NCBI RefSeq assembly: GCF_009649815.1
Contig: NZ_WJIC01000008.1
Span: forward strand, 62,001-126,000
Reading direction: 5' to 3'
From: Nocardia sp. SYP-A9097
GTDB lineage: Bacteria; Actinomycetota; Actinomycetes; Mycobacteriales; Mycobacteriaceae
Length of the DNA: 64,000 nt
Below, in pieces: positions 26,404 through 35,669 of this stretch. Positions within the stretch are counted from its first letter, which is position 1, and each line of letters begins with the position of its first letter. A program made the position numbers and the translations under genes. Under the pieces are notes generated by a model that made no database searches, was not told the origin of the DNA, and worked only from the letters and a program-made list of their open reading frames with translations.

Positions 26404-26718
26404 TGTGTTCGATCTCCTGATCGTCGGTTCAGTCGTCTCCCGCAGCCTAGTTGGCGAGTGGATGGAGTGTGAAATCCCTTCCCCACCTGCATGAACTCGA
26501 AACTTCTAATAAGTTTCACAGTTTAGCGAGCACACCGAGCGAGTACGCGGTACGTTCGTGACGTCGAGCACACTCCGAGCCACCGGAGCCCCCCTACTCG
26601 CCTCGTTCGAGCAGGGTCCGGCTCTATTTCGTCACGCCCGAAAACGTCACGAGTCCGGCTGTGCGCGACTCGCCGCTGCTAGCCATGCCAGCGGCTGATC
26701 GCAATGATTAGGAACCAC
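26404..26718. promoter_or_regulatory. Divergent region between tetR and secreted-protein genes
   Basis: 315 bp, AT-richer around 26495-26530 than its surroundings. It holds the palindrome at 26499-26517. No gene is seen in it. Confidence 0.45.
26499..26517. promoter_or_regulatory. Candidate TetR operator (7-5-7 palindrome)
   Basis: GAAACTT, five bases (CTAAT), AAGTTTC: a perfect 7-bp inverted repeat about 96-114 bp upstream of the tetR start and about 200 bp upstream of the secreted gene. Size and position suit TetR binding; binding is inference. Confidence 0.5.
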
Positions 26719-27450
26719 ATGAACATTCGTCGGACCACTCTGACCGCGGCCATCGCCGCGACGGGCGCCATCATCAGCGCCACCACGGCGGGAGCGACCC
26801 CCGAACCGGCCGCGCCGCAGGTCGGATACCACGCCACCCTGAGCGAGGGCACGGTCATCACCACCCTCGACAACGGCACTTTCGATGCCTCGGCAGATCC
26901 CGCGTCGATCGCCATCCGCAATACCGCGGGCCAGGTGCTGGACTCGCTACCGCTGAGCTTCACCATCGACGGCCAGCGTGTGCCGGTCGACCAGCAAATC
27001 TCCGCGGACGGCCACGAACTGCGCCTGACTCCGCAGGTCCAGGCCGTCGACCGGACCGCGCTGCAACCGGTCGCCTCGCCGCTGGAAGACCAGCTGGCCA
27101 TGAACGACCTCATCAACGCGATCAGCATCGGCACCTCCGTCGGCAGCCTGATCGGAACCGCCATCGGCGGCGCCCTCGGCGTGGGCGTCGGACTCGCCAT
27201 CACCGGAGCCGCCTGCATCGCGATCAGCATCGGCTGTGTCGTGGCGGTACTGCCGATCGTCGCCCTGGTCGGCGGTGTCGGCGGCCTGGTCGGAATGGTC
27301 GTCGGCGGCGGGCCCACCACCGCATACGCGCTGTATCAGTATGTGACAACGCTGAATTCGGCCGCGGGAACGAGCAAGTACGCACCGAATCTTCAGGGCA
27401 GGCCCGGGATTCCGGCGGCCGACGCCGCCTCCGCCGCCGCGCCGAACTAG
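26719..27450 (+). CDS. Secreted glycine-zipper-type protein, copy 1
   Basis: 243 residues. A Sec signal peptide (MNIRRTTLTAAIAATGAIIS...TAGA, cut near residue 31) is followed by a strand-rich domain (VGYHATLSEGTVITTLDNGTF) and then two long Gly/Ala/Val-rich hydrophobic stretches (about 132-205) that look like a membrane-inserting glycine zipper. I know this type as common, unnamed exported proteins of Nocardia; the function is unknown. The start at 26719 has TAGGAA upstream. The paralogue follows after 18 bp. Confidence 0.75.
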   Translation: MNIRRTTLTAAIAATGAIISATTAGATPEPAAPQVGYHATLSEGTVITTLDNGTFDASADPASIAIRNTAGQVLDSLPLSFTIDGQRVPVDQQISADGHELRLTPQVQAVDRTALQPVASPLEDQLAMNDLINAISIGTSVGSLIGTAIGGALGVGVGLAITGAACIAISIGCVVAVLPIVALVGGVGGLVGMVVGGGPTTAYALYQYVTTLNSAAGTSKYAPNLQGRPGIPAADAASAAAPN

Positions 27451-27468
27451 ACCGGAGTACTTGCCGAA

Positions 27469-28203
27469 ATGAACGGTCCCAGAACAGCTTTCGCCGCCGC
27501 ACTGTGCGCAACCGCCGTCACGGTGGCCGCGGCGTCAGCGAGCGCCGAACCACACGAAGAGGTGAGCTACCGTGCCGCCGTCGTCTCCGATTCGGTGGTC
27601 ACCACCCTCGAGCACGCCACCTTCGCACTCGACGCCGACGGTGCGTCGGTGGCAATCAACGCGACCGACGGACAGCGACTCCTCGACGTACCCCTCGCCT
27701 TCCTGCTCGACGGACAGCGCCGAACCATCGCGCAACACATCTCCGCCGACGGTCGCACGCTGATCCTCACCCCCGACACCGGCATTCGCGCGGTGGCCTC
27801 CCCGATGGAGGATCAGCTCGCCGCCACTGACCTCGCCTCCAAAATGACCATCGGACCGCTGCTGGGCGGCCTCGGCGGGGCAATCCTGGGCGCGCTGGTC
27901 GGCGCCGTGATCGGGCTCGGATCCTGTCTGGTGGTCGGCCCGGCCTGCCTGGCTACGGCACCGGCGGCAATCGGCGCGTTCGCCGCCGGCGGTAGCCTGC
28001 TCGGCACGCTCGTCGGCGGTGGCAGTGCCCTCGTCGACGGATTGTGGAAATACATCACCACCGTTCAGGCGGCGCCCGGCGAAAGCGCGTACGCCCATGA
28101 GAACGGCGTGGATCCGAACAACGGCACCGGCGCTCCCGACGCCACCCTGCGCCTGCCGCACAGCACCCTGAATTCGGGGTCCGCCAGCAGCGCATCGGGC
28201 TAG
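27469..28203 (+). CDS. Secreted glycine-zipper-type protein, copy 2
   Basis: 244 residues, a tandem paralogue of the preceding gene: signal peptide to about residue 27 (ASASA), then YRAAVVSDSVVTTLEHATF, the shared VASPMEDQLAATDL element, and a Gly-rich hydrophobic region (IGPLLGGLGGAILGALVGAV, about 130-190) with two Cys. The order and the conserved VASP-EDQLA motif show a local duplication. A strong terminator follows 20 bp after the stop. The role is unknown; secretion to the envelope is inferred from the signal peptide. Confidence 0.75.
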   Translation: MNGPRTAFAAALCATAVTVAAASASAEPHEEVSYRAAVVSDSVVTTLEHATFALDADGASVAINATDGQRLLDVPLAFLLDGQRRTIAQHISADGRTLILTPDTGIRAVASPMEDQLAATDLASKMTIGPLLGGLGGAILGALVGAVIGLGSCLVVGPACLATAPAAIGAFAAGGSLLGTLVGGGSALVDGLWKYITTVQAAPGESAYAHENGVDPNNGTGAPDATLRLPHSTLNSGSASSASG

Positions 28204-28223
28204 CAGCCGGACGTAATTCGAAA

Positions 28224-28253
28224 CAGGGCCCACCTTCGTGAAGGTGGGCCCTG
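28224..28253. terminator. Strong bidirectional hairpin
   Basis: A perfect 13-bp stem (arm CAGGGCCCACCTT) with a CGTG loop lies between the convergent genes ending at 28203 and 28261. Confidence 0.85.
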
Positions 28254-28260
28254 GACGGCG

Positions 28261-29866
28261 TCAGCCGAACGTCGATCTCAGGTATTCGACGACATCGGGT
28301 TCGCGCGGTGCGTGCTGGGCGAATCCGAGATAACCGTCGGGGCGGATGACGAATATCGAGCCCTGCCGTGCGTGATAGGCGCGGGCGAAATCGCCCGCGG
28401 TATCGCGGATGATCGGCGAAATCGTCTCGGCGACATCGGCTTTCGGATCGGCTATGAGATACACATCGAGATGATCGTATGCGGCGGCGAACGCTGCGGC
28501 GGCGAGTTGCTCCCAGTCGCGCTGGTCGGCGGCGGTGGTGGATTCGCCCGCGTAGAACAGGAGCGTGTGGTCGATCCGGCCGAGCAATGAGAACAACCGC
28601 AGGTCGAAGGTGACGGCGTCACGAGTGAGGCCACGGGCATCGGGTGCACGGGTGCCCGGCCTCGGCTGGTCGCTTGTCCCCGCGACGATCGGGCTTGCGT
28701 CGTAATCGATCAGCAACTGGGCTTCGCGGCGGATCACATAATTCGGGTCCGTCGAATCCGCGCCGATGCCCTCGCGGGCACTGCGCACGGTCCGGCCGAC
28801 CACCTCTTCGCCAACGGGTCTGCGCTCGGCGTCGTAACTGGCCAGGAGGCCGGTGGCCGCCACACCTTCGACGGCGAGCGCGAGCTTCCAGGCGAGATTG
28901 TGCGCGTCCTGGATCCCGGTATTCATGCCCCGGCGCACCGGTCGGCGGATGAATGTGCGCGGCATCGCCGGCGACGAAAACCGCACCGCGACTGTAGGAA
29001 TCGACAATCCGGTGACTGACCCGGAAGATCGACGACCACCGCAGATTCGAGGCGTGCGCGGGCTCGGGTGCGAGCCGGTCCAGCACGGCCTGCAGATGCG
29101 AGAGTTCCGGTCGCCGCCCGGATTCGAAACCGTGCTCGATACTGTCGCCGGTCGCCGCCGGAGCGCTCGTGAGGTCGGCGGGCACCAGCATCGAGACGCG
29201 GTAGCGGTGCCTGCCCGGCAGCGGGATGCATACGAGCAAATCGTCTGTGACACCGTCGATTTGATGCGTCGAACGGACGCCGTACCCGGGCGGCAGCGAC
29301 CAATCCACCTCGACATCGCCGAGCATGTACTGCTCGGCGAACGCCGCACCCTCGAAGGTCAGCCCGAGCCCCTTGCGGACAATGCTGTGCGCGCCATCGC
29401 AGCCGACGAGATAGCGAGCCCGGACCGTCTCCTCACCCTCCGCACTTGCCAATACCGCGCGGACGCCGTCGCCATCCTGTTCGAACCGGTCCAATCGGGT
29501 ACCGCGTTCGATCGTGGTCCCCAATGCGGTCAACCGGTCTCGCAGAATCCGCTCGGTCTCGTACTGCGGTAAACCGACGAATTCGAATGGCACATCCGAC
29601 GGCAGGGACAGGTCGAGCCGCCCGGCCGCAGCACCATTGACGTAGAGAATTTGGCCGCGCAGCTGGATCGCCGCGTCCAGCACCTGACACAGCACACCCA
29701 TTCCCTCGAACACTTCGAGCGTACGAGGTTGAATGCCAACGGCTTTCGCGTATTGCGGGGGTTCGAGCAGCGGATCCACAATCCGGCAGGCCACTCCGCG
29801 GCGGCGCAACTCGATCGCGGTGGTGAGACCGGTCGGCCCTGCGCCCGCGACGATTACGTCGGTCAT
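28261..29866 (-). pseudogene. FAD-dependent monooxygenase (PheA/TfdB type), frameshifted
   Basis: Two overlapping frames together encode one 535-residue aromatic-ring hydroxylase, the normal length. The first frame from ATG 29866 has the FAD motif VIVAGAGPTGLTTAIELRRR and reaches VFVAGDAAHIHPPTGAPG. The sequence then continues MNTGIQDAHNLAWKLALAVE in the next frame down to 28261. The switch is at a G4 run (28928-28931 on the plus strand) with one G too many. It is either a recent pseudogene or a sequencing error. It overlaps the upstream serine hydrolase gene by 4 bp. Confidence 0.85.
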
Positions 29867-31161
29867 CTGCCCGTGGTGGCCGGAGCACTGCTGGGTGAGG
29901 CCTTCACACCGGGGTTCGCGGGGTCACCTGGCACCGCGAAGGCACCGTAGAACGTCGGTAACATACCTTTGACCAGCACCAGCGCTGAACCCTCACCCGC
30001 GGGCACGGTCGCGAGATTCGTGGCGACCACAATCGTGAGATCCGAGTCGGGGTCATGGCCCATGAAGGTCATGAACCCCGGTATCTGCCCGTCATGTCCG
30101 AAGAGATGCTGACCGAATCGGACAATGCCGAGACCATATCCGGCGACCTCGGGCTTGGCCGGATCGATCGCCTGAATACTGTCCATCCGGACCAGCTGCG
30201 TCTTCGCGTCCAGCAACCCGCCCCCGACGACCGCCTTCACATAGGTGACCATATCGTCGACCGTCGAAATCGCCCCACCCGCGGTCCAAGTCCACGACGG
30301 ACTCTCATCGGTCGCGTCCGTGGGTTCCAAAGTGCCCGCCAGAGCCGCGGCCTGCTCCGCCGGCGGCAGCGCGAACGTATCGATGGTGGACACATTGGTA
30401 CCAAACGCATACCCCCGTGGATGCGGATCGGGTATCGAAGCATCCGACGCGGCAGGCAGCGAAGTGTGTTTCAGCGCAAGCGGTTCGAAGATCCGCTTCT
30501 GAAAATTCTCCGCCGCCGACAGCTTCGTAATCTTCTCGATCACCAGCCCGAGCAGAACGAAGTTGGTATTGCAGTAATCGAACCGCTCCCCCGGCGGAAA
30601 CTGCGCCGGATGCGCGAACGCGATCGCCAGCAACTCCTCCGGCGTCCACACCCTGTTCGGATCATTGTCCAACGACGCGTTGAATTCCCGATCAGCCGTG
30701 TAACTGTATAGCCCACTGCGCATTTCAGCGAGCTGAGCAATCGAGATATTCTCTCCATTAGGCACATCCGGCAAGTACTTGGCAACCGGATCCTCCAGCG
30801 CCAACTTCCCCTCCTGCACCAACTGCAGAATAACGGTAGCCGTCATGGTCTTGGTATTACTGGCGATCCGAAAGTAGTCATCCACCACCATAGGTTCGGT
30901 CGTCCCCAGAGCCCTGGTCCCGAACGTCTCAGTCCAATCCCCCCGCATCGGCGACTTCACCACCACCACCGCCCCAGGAATCACATTGTCCTTCATGAGC
31001 TGCGTAATCACCGGCCGGAGCGCAGCCGCATAAGCAGGCTCCCCCCGCACCCCACCCGACGAGCTCGTCCCCCCAATCCCGGAGTCCGATGAACCACTAC
31101 ACCCTGCAACGACCAACCCCAAGGTCGTAACCAACACCGCGATACCCGTCCGATATCCCAT
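29863..31161 (-). CDS. Serine hydrolase lipoprotein, class C beta-lactamase/DD-peptidase fold
   Basis: 432 residues. A lipoprotein signal (LGLVVAGC, Cys about 20) is followed by a beta-lactamase-type domain: RIASNTKTMTA gives the S-x-x-K nucleophile (Ser about 99), YCNTN the Y-x-N motif, and GHDGQIPGF the H-x-G. It probably acts outside the membrane on peptidoglycan peptides or small esters. The start MGYRTG has GGAGAG upstream; the longer frame would place residues before the signal peptide. It is translationally coupled (ATGA) to the FAD monooxygenase. Confidence 0.88.
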   Translation of the reverse strand: MGYRTGIAVLVTTLGLVVAGCSGSSDSGIGGTSSSGGVRGEPAYAAALRPVITQLMKDNVIPGAVVVVKSPMRGDWTETFGTRALGTTEPMVVDDYFRIASNTKTMTATVILQLVQEGKLALEDPVAKYLPDVPNGENISIAQLAEMRSGLYSYTADREFNASLDNDPNRVWTPEELLAIAFAHPAQFPPGERFDYCNTNFVLLGLVIEKITKLSAAENFQKRIFEPLALKHTSLPAASDASIPDPHPRGYAFGTNVSTIDTFALPPAEQAAALAGTLEPTDATDESPSWTWTAGGAISTVDDMVTYVKAVVGGGLLDAKTQLVRMDSIQAIDPAKPEVAGYGLGIVRFGQHLFGHDGQIPGFMTFMGHDPDSDLTIVVATNLATVPAGEGSALVLVKGMLPTFYGAFAVPGDPANPGVKASPSSAPATTGR

Positions 31162-31375
31162 AACTCTCCGTTCAGCGAGTGCTGGAAACGTGGTCATGCA
31201 GAGCAGGCCAACTTTAACCCCGGGCGGCAAACCTTCGATCAGGAATCGACCAGCAAACTTATGTACCGCGGCAGGAATGGCCGTTACGCCCGTACCGACT
31301 TATCCAGGGTTCGACGGTCCGGTCTATTCCGGAAACTGCGGAGCCACGGGTCGGCGGAGTACCACGTCGCTCCTG

Positions 31376-32341
31376 TTACTTCATTGTGGCGGTGGATGAT
31401 TCGGTGAGGAACTGGTCGGCGAACCAGGCGACCTGTTCGAGGCTGGTGGCGTCGGCGAAGTAGATGACCAGTTCTTCGACACCGGCGGCCTCGAATGCGG
31501 CGATGCGAGCGGCGATGGTTTCAGGTGAGCCGATCAGGCCGTGGGTGCGGAAGTCGAAGGGGATCGCGGCATCGAGGGCGGGCGGGATGAGGGCTAATGC
31601 CTGCTGGTCGGTGTCGGCGATTATGGCGGGGGTTTGGAGGGTCCGGGTGATGGTGTCGGGGTCGCGGCCGAGGTCGGCGCAGTGTTGGGCGAGTACGGCG
31701 AATTTGTGGCGGGCGTCTTCGGGAGAGGCGATTATGTTGCAAGCGTCGGCGTATTTGGCGACGAGGCGGAGGGTTACCTTCTCGCCACCGCCGGCGATGA
31801 GCAGTGGAATATGTGGGCGCTGAACACCTTTCGGTTCATTGATCGCGCCGGTGATCCGGTAGTGGTCACCGTTGAAGGTGGTTTCCTCCTGCGTCCACAT
31901 GCTCAGAATGATCTGCGCCGCCTCATCGAGCATGCGCAAACGGTCGGCGGCGGTGCCGAACTCGAACCCGTATTGGGTGAAGTCGGGCTCCCACCACCCG
32001 GCCCCGATTCCGAAGGTGAGACGGCCACGTGAGATCACATCGACGGTCGAGGCCATCTTCGCGGCGAGCGCGGGCTGGCGAAAACCGTTGGCGGCCACCA
32101 GATGTCCGAGCCGAATCCGGGAGGTCTCCCCCGCCAGACCGCACAGCACAGACCACGACTCGAACAGCGTGTCGCGGGAGGGCGGGATCGTCACCAGATG
32201 ATCGGGAACCAGCAGCGACTCATATCCGACCCGGTCGGCGAGTGCAGCGATCTCCACCATCCGCTCATATGCCTCGCTCGGATCGGGAATGCCCGCGAAC
32301 TCGCGAGCGGCACCGGTCGACAGAAAAATACTGAATTTCAT
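31376..32341 (-). CDS. LLM-class (F420-type) oxidoreductase
   Basis: 321 residues with the luciferase-like TIM-barrel pattern: MKFSIFLSTG, YESLLVPDHL, IRLGHLVAANGFRQPALAAK, DVISRGRLTFGIGAGWWEPD, then IPLLIAGGGEKVTLRLVAKY. These are hallmarks of F420-dependent members. The substrate is unknown. GAGGA lies upstream of the ATG. It is 116 bp from the SRPBCC gene on the same strand, so the two may be co-transcribed from the operator-bearing promoter at about 33000. Confidence 0.85.
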   Translation of the reverse strand: MKFSIFLSTGAAREFAGIPDPSEAYERMVEIAALADRVGYESLLVPDHLVTIPPSRDTLFESWSVLCGLAGETSRIRLGHLVAANGFRQPALAAKMASTVDVISRGRLTFGIGAGWWEPDFTQYGFEFGTAADRLRMLDEAAQIILSMWTQEETTFNGDHYRITGAINEPKGVQRPHIPLLIAGGGEKVTLRLVAKYADACNIIASPEDARHKFAVLAQHCADLGRDPDTITRTLQTPAIIADTDQQALALIPPALDAAIPFDFRTHGLIGSPETIAARIAAFEAAGVEELVIYFADATSLEQVAWFADQFLTESSTATMK

Positions 32342-32457
32342 GGTGTGTGAGGTCCTCAATATGTGACCGATCGATGCCGATCGGGTGGCGGCGACTTGCT
32401 CGAAACACTCAGGGCCGCAACCGAATCCTTGCCTCGGCGGCGGCCCGCCGATATTGC

Positions 32458-32985
32458 TCAGGAAGCCTGGGGCGCGCGATCGGCGCGCAGCGCGGTGGCG
32501 GTGTTCTGATGGGCCGGGGCATCCCCGTCGAGCTTCGGATTGGGCTGTCCCACACCGGTATTGATCAGATTCCGCAGGCTGCCGCCGAGGTAGCCACCCC
32601 ACGCGTTGGAGCACACCTCGTAGCACTCGTACTCCCGAACCAGACCCACGTGGGTGAAGCGGACTTCGGCGCCGCCGTTCTTCTCGAAGATATCGAAGAC
32701 GATCTCGGTCCCCGTCCATTCGGCCTGGTCTTCGATGAAGTTGAAGTAGTTGTCCAGGACCAGCCACGCGACTTTGCGGCCGGGCACCAGTTCGGTGACA
32801 CGGATCGTGCAGCGGTGCACATCCTGGTACCGGTGCACGAACTCACCGCCGACCTGGTCGGTGACACCTTCGGCGTCTTCGGACCACCAACCGCTGACAT
32901 CGACGATCGCGTCGTACGCCTCACGGGGACTCCGGTCGACCGAAAAGGAGGTGGTGAAATTGCGATCCGTATCTACTTGCATCAT
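32458..32985 (-). CDS. SRPBCC/AHSA1-like protein
   Basis: 175 residues with the START-like pattern: TTSFSVDRSPREAYDAIVDVSGWWSED near the N-terminus, then strands and a C-terminal helix (CSNAWGGYLGGSLRNLINTG). Such proteins have a hydrophobic ligand pocket. Starting further upstream would run into the divergent regulator's promoter, so MMQ at 32980-32985 is chosen. The start codons lie inside a 15-bp palindrome, so repression and a very short leader are likely. It is divergent from the HxlR gene. Confidence 0.8.
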   Translation of the reverse strand: MMQVDTDRNFTTSFSVDRSPREAYDAIVDVSGWWSEDAEGVTDQVGGEFVHRYQDVHRCTIRVTELVPGRKVAWLVLDNYFNFIEDQAEWTGTEIVFDIFEKNGGAEVRFTHVGLVREYECYEVCSNAWGGYLGGSLRNLINTGVGQPNPKLDGDAPAHQNTATALRADRAPQAS

Positions 32986-32990
32986 GCAAG
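32976..32990. promoter_or_regulatory. Candidate HxlR operator 1
   Basis: The perfect palindrome CTTGCAT-C-ATGCAAG overlaps the start codons of the SRPBCC gene. Its centre is 33 bp (about three helical turns) from operator 2. Confidence 0.6.
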
Positions 32991-33008
32991 CGATCTTAAA
33001 CAGACGAG

Positions 33009-33023
33009 CTTTCATGATGCAAG
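33009..33023. promoter_or_regulatory. Candidate HxlR operator 2
   Basis: CTTTCAT-G-ATGCAAG, the same palindrome with one mismatch, 23 bp upstream of the HxlR start. Both copies are followed by CGATC. Confidence 0.55.
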
Positions 33024-33045
33024 CGATCGCGCTAGGCTTGTCGGC

Positions 33046-33522
33046 ATGCTTGGGAAGACCTACGACGCACAGGTGTGCTCGATCGCGCGCGCCCTGGAAC
33101 TGATCGGCGAACGCTGGAGCCTGCTGATCGTGCGCGACGCGCTGTTCGCGGGGTCGACCCGCTACACCGACTTCCAGCGCAGCCTGGGCATCGCGACCAA
33201 TATCCTCAAATCCCGCCTGGACGGCTTCGTAGAAGCCGGAATCATGGTGCGCCACAAGCAATCCGAGCAACCCGACGTATACCAGTACCTACTGACCGAC
33301 AAGGGCCGGGCACTCGCACCCGCACTGGTCGCACTCACCGAATGGGGCGACCAGTGGGTGACCGCAACCGAACCACCCATCCTCTACACCCACTCGGTGT
33401 GCGGCGGCGGCATCACCCAGCACGTGGTGTGCGAACACTGCGGTCAAGTACACAACCCCACCGAAATCCAAGCCACCATCGGACCGGGTATGCCCCCCGA
33501 CTACATCCGGCAGCGTCGCTGA
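33046..33522 (+). CDS. HxlR-family transcriptional regulator
   Basis: 158 residues. The winged helix is at about 8-95: CSIARALELIGERWSLLIVRD (HxlR signature), YTDFQRSLGIATNILKSRLD and the wing YLLTDKGRALAPAL. A C-terminal Cys pair (VCEHCG) may bind metal or sense electrophiles. The ATG at 33046 follows the two palindromes, so it probably represses itself and the divergent SRPBCC gene. Confidence 0.9.
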   Translation: MLGKTYDAQVCSIARALELIGERWSLLIVRDALFAGSTRYTDFQRSLGIATNILKSRLDGFVEAGIMVRHKQSEQPDVYQYLLTDKGRALAPALVALTEWGDQWVTATEPPILYTHSVCGGGITQHVVCEHCGQVHNPTEIQATIGPGMPPDYIRQRR

Positions 33523-33582
33523 CACACGAGCTACAACCCCGGGCCCCGCACCTCTACCGCTGGTTTGATATGGGATCCGCCG

Positions 33583-34413
33583 TCATGACTCGTCCCTTTC
33601 GATGATGCGCAGTGCGGCCAGTTGGTCGCAGTAGTGCGCGGCGGAGGTGGCGGCGACGCGGCAACTCGCGATGGTGGCACCGGCAACGGCCAAGCGGCGC
33701 AACGCTTTCGCGGTGGCGCGTGGGTCACCCAGCGGGTCGAGGGCGTGACCGGTGGACAGCACGACATCGAAGCCCTCGGGCAGGTCGACACGTTCGAGCA
33801 GGTTCGTGAGTTGTTCGATGGTCAGGCCGAACGGCATCCAGCCGTCGCCCAATTCGACGGCACGACGCAGCGACCGCATGGTCCGGCCGCCGACCCAGAG
33901 CGGAACGCCGGTACCGGTCGCGGTCGGCGACACCACCATGCCCGAAACCTCGGATTGTCCCCAGGCGGAACGTAATTCGCGCATGCGCGCGTCGGTGACC
34001 GCGCCGCGGTCGGCCCAACGTGCGTCCAGCAGCTCGAACTCCTCGCGCAGCGAACCGACGCCGACACCGAGCACCACGCGCCCGCCGCTGAGCCGGTCGA
34101 GGGTGCCGTACCGCTTCGCGATCTCCAGCGGATGGTGGTACGGCAGCACCAGCACCGCGGTGACCAACCGGATGTCGCGGGTGCGGGCAGCCAGAAAAGC
34201 CAAGGTGGCCAATGGATCCCAGTAGGTGCCACCGCGTGTGCCCACCACTTCGGCGGGAACGGCCACATGCTCGGAGCAGGTAAGGTGGTCGAAACCCAGC
34301 TCGTCCGCACAGCCCGCCACCCGACTCAACTCGTCGGGTCCGGCGGTGCTTTCCCACGCGGAGGTGAGACCGGGAACCGCGGTGACAATCGGGGTCGACA
34401 AACCGATGCGCAT
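33583..34413 (-). CDS. LLM-class (F420-type) oxidoreductase
   Basis: 276 residues: MRIGLSTPIVTAVPG, FDHLTCSEHVAVPAEV, TRDIRLVTAVLVLPYHHPLE, YGTLDRLSGGRVVLGVGVGS, VPLWVGGRTMRSLRRAVELG. These are standard luciferase-like monooxygenase motifs of the shorter F420-dependent group. It converges on the HxlR gene. The substrate is unknown. Confidence 0.85.
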   Translation of the reverse strand: MRIGLSTPIVTAVPGLTSAWESTAGPDELSRVAGCADELGFDHLTCSEHVAVPAEVVGTRGGTYWDPLATLAFLAARTRDIRLVTAVLVLPYHHPLEIAKRYGTLDRLSGGRVVLGVGVGSLREEFELLDARWADRGAVTDARMRELRSAWGQSEVSGMVVSPTATGTGVPLWVGGRTMRSLRRAVELGDGWMPFGLTIEQLTNLLERVDLPEGFDVVLSTGHALDPLGDPRATAKALRRLAVAGATIASCRVAATSAAHYCDQLAALRIIERDES

Positions 34414-34442
34414 GCCAGGATTTAAACAACCCGCCCTTCGCC

Positions 34443-34649
34443 ATGGACCAGCGCATCCTCGACATCGCCGGCCTGCAGCGCGACACCGCCGAGGACCGCC
34501 GCCTGGCCCGACTGGTCGAACAGGCGGTCTACGGCATCCTCACCTGGGCCACCGCCGCCGAGATCACCCCCGAACAAGCCGTCGACGACGTCCACCGCGC
34601 CTGCACGCCGCTGCTGGCACCCTGGCAGCGGCGCGCTCGCAATCCCTGA
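34443..34649 (+). CDS. Small hypothetical protein or regulator fragment
   Basis: 68 residues, helical (LARLVEQAVYGILTWATAAE). The composition resembles the last helices of a TetR-type ligand domain, so it may be a remnant. There is no ribosome site at the ATG. Its reality is uncertain. Confidence 0.3.
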   Translation: MDQRILDIAGLQRDTAEDRRLARLVEQAVYGILTWATAAEITPEQAVDDVHRACTPLLAPWQRRARNP

Positions 34650-34730
34650 CCTTCGATGTCGAAAACGACGATGGCCATTCGTATAGGGGGTGAGCCCGGC
34701 GCTGTGCCGGGATCCACGGAAGGAGCGAAC

Positions 34731-35330
34731 ATGGGCAGCATTGTCGCGGTAGTCAGCCTCACCCTGGACGGAGTCATGCAGGCGCCGGGGCGGGCCGATG
34801 AGGACACTCGGGGCGGATTCGAGTACGGCGGGTGGGCGATCCCGTACGCCGACCCGACGCAGGGCCGGATCATCGGCGAGCACATGGCCTCGCACGACCG
34901 GGCATTGCTGTTGGGCCGCCGGACCTACCAAGACTTTTTCTCGTATTGGCCGCAGCAACAAGACAATCCGTTCACCGAGGTACTGGACAAGACCGAGAAA
35001 TTCGTGGCGTCCCGCACGCTCGCCGAACCGTTGCCATGGCAGCAGTCGACACTGCTTTCCGGTGACGCCGTGACAACCGTGCGGGAACTACGGCGCGCGC
35101 GGCCGGATCTGGACCTGGTCGTATTGGGCAGCGGTGCGCTGCTGCGCTCGCTGATGCGCGCGGGCATGATCGATGAGTACCTGCTGCAAATCCATCCACT
35201 GACCCTGGGGACGGGACAACGACTGTTCGACGGCGTCGAACTCGGCGAGCTACGGCCGGCCGACAGCGTCACGACGACAACCGGTGTCATCATCGCCACG
35301 TATCGGCGCATGACGGAGGAGCCGCGATGA
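34731..35330 (+). CDS. RibD C-terminal/dihydrofolate-reductase-like reductase
   Basis: 199 residues of the DHFR-like fold: VAVVSLTLDGVMQAPG, RALLLGRRTYQDFFSYW, ASRTLAEPLPWQQSTLLSGD, LVVLGSGALLRSLMRAGMID, LTLGTGQRLFDG. Family members are NADPH-dependent reductases of unknown substrate and often travel with DGPF proteins and ECF sigma factors, as here. The start at 34731 has AAGGAGC upstream; an earlier in-frame ATG at 34656 lacks one. It overlaps the next gene by 4 bp. Confidence 0.85.
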   Translation: MGSIVAVVSLTLDGVMQAPGRADEDTRGGFEYGGWAIPYADPTQGRIIGEHMASHDRALLLGRRTYQDFFSYWPQQQDNPFTEVLDKTEKFVASRTLAEPLPWQQSTLLSGDAVTTVRELRRARPDLDLVVLGSGALLRSLMRAGMIDEYLLQIHPLTLGTGQRLFDGVELGELRPADSVTTTTGVIIATYRRMTEEPR

Positions 35331-35668
35331 AACAGTATCTACTCAGCATCTATCAGCCCGACGACACCGATCCACCGGACAATCTGGCCGAGATCATGCA
35401 CGATCTGGAGACGCTCAACGACGAAATGCGGGCCGCCGGAGCATGGGTGTTCGCGGCCGGGCTGCACGCGCCGAGCAGCGCCACCGTGCTGCGAGCCGAC
35501 GGCTCCGATGTCTTGGTCACCGACGGTCCGTATGCCGAGGGCAAGGAACACATCGGTGGATTCACCGTCATCCGGGCGGACGATCTCGACCAAGCATTGG
35601 AATGGGGCCGGCGACTGGCCCGCGTCGTCACGCTGCCGATCGAGGTGCGACCACTACAGGACGGCTGA
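35327..35668 (+). CDS. YCII-related DGPF-domain protein
   Basis: 113 residues with the alpha/beta ferredoxin-like YCII fold and the family motif VTDGPYAEGKEHIGGF (about 66-81), then a helix DLDQALEWGRRLA. DGPF proteins are typically encoded with ECF sigma factors of the ECF42 type. It is coupled by ATGA to the reductase and ends one base before the sigma gene, so all three are one operon. Confidence 0.88.
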   Translation: MKQYLLSIYQPDDTDPPDNLAEIMHDLETLNDEMRAAGAWVFAAGLHAPSSATVLRADGSDVLVTDGPYAEGKEHIGGFTVIRADDLDQALEWGRRLARVVTLPIEVRPLQDG

Positions 35669-35669
35669 A

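Noticed and set aside
32347..33045. N-terminal extension of the HxlR gene
   Set aside because: It lies antisense to the SRPBCC gene and spans the operators; the ATG at 33046 gives a normal HxlR length.
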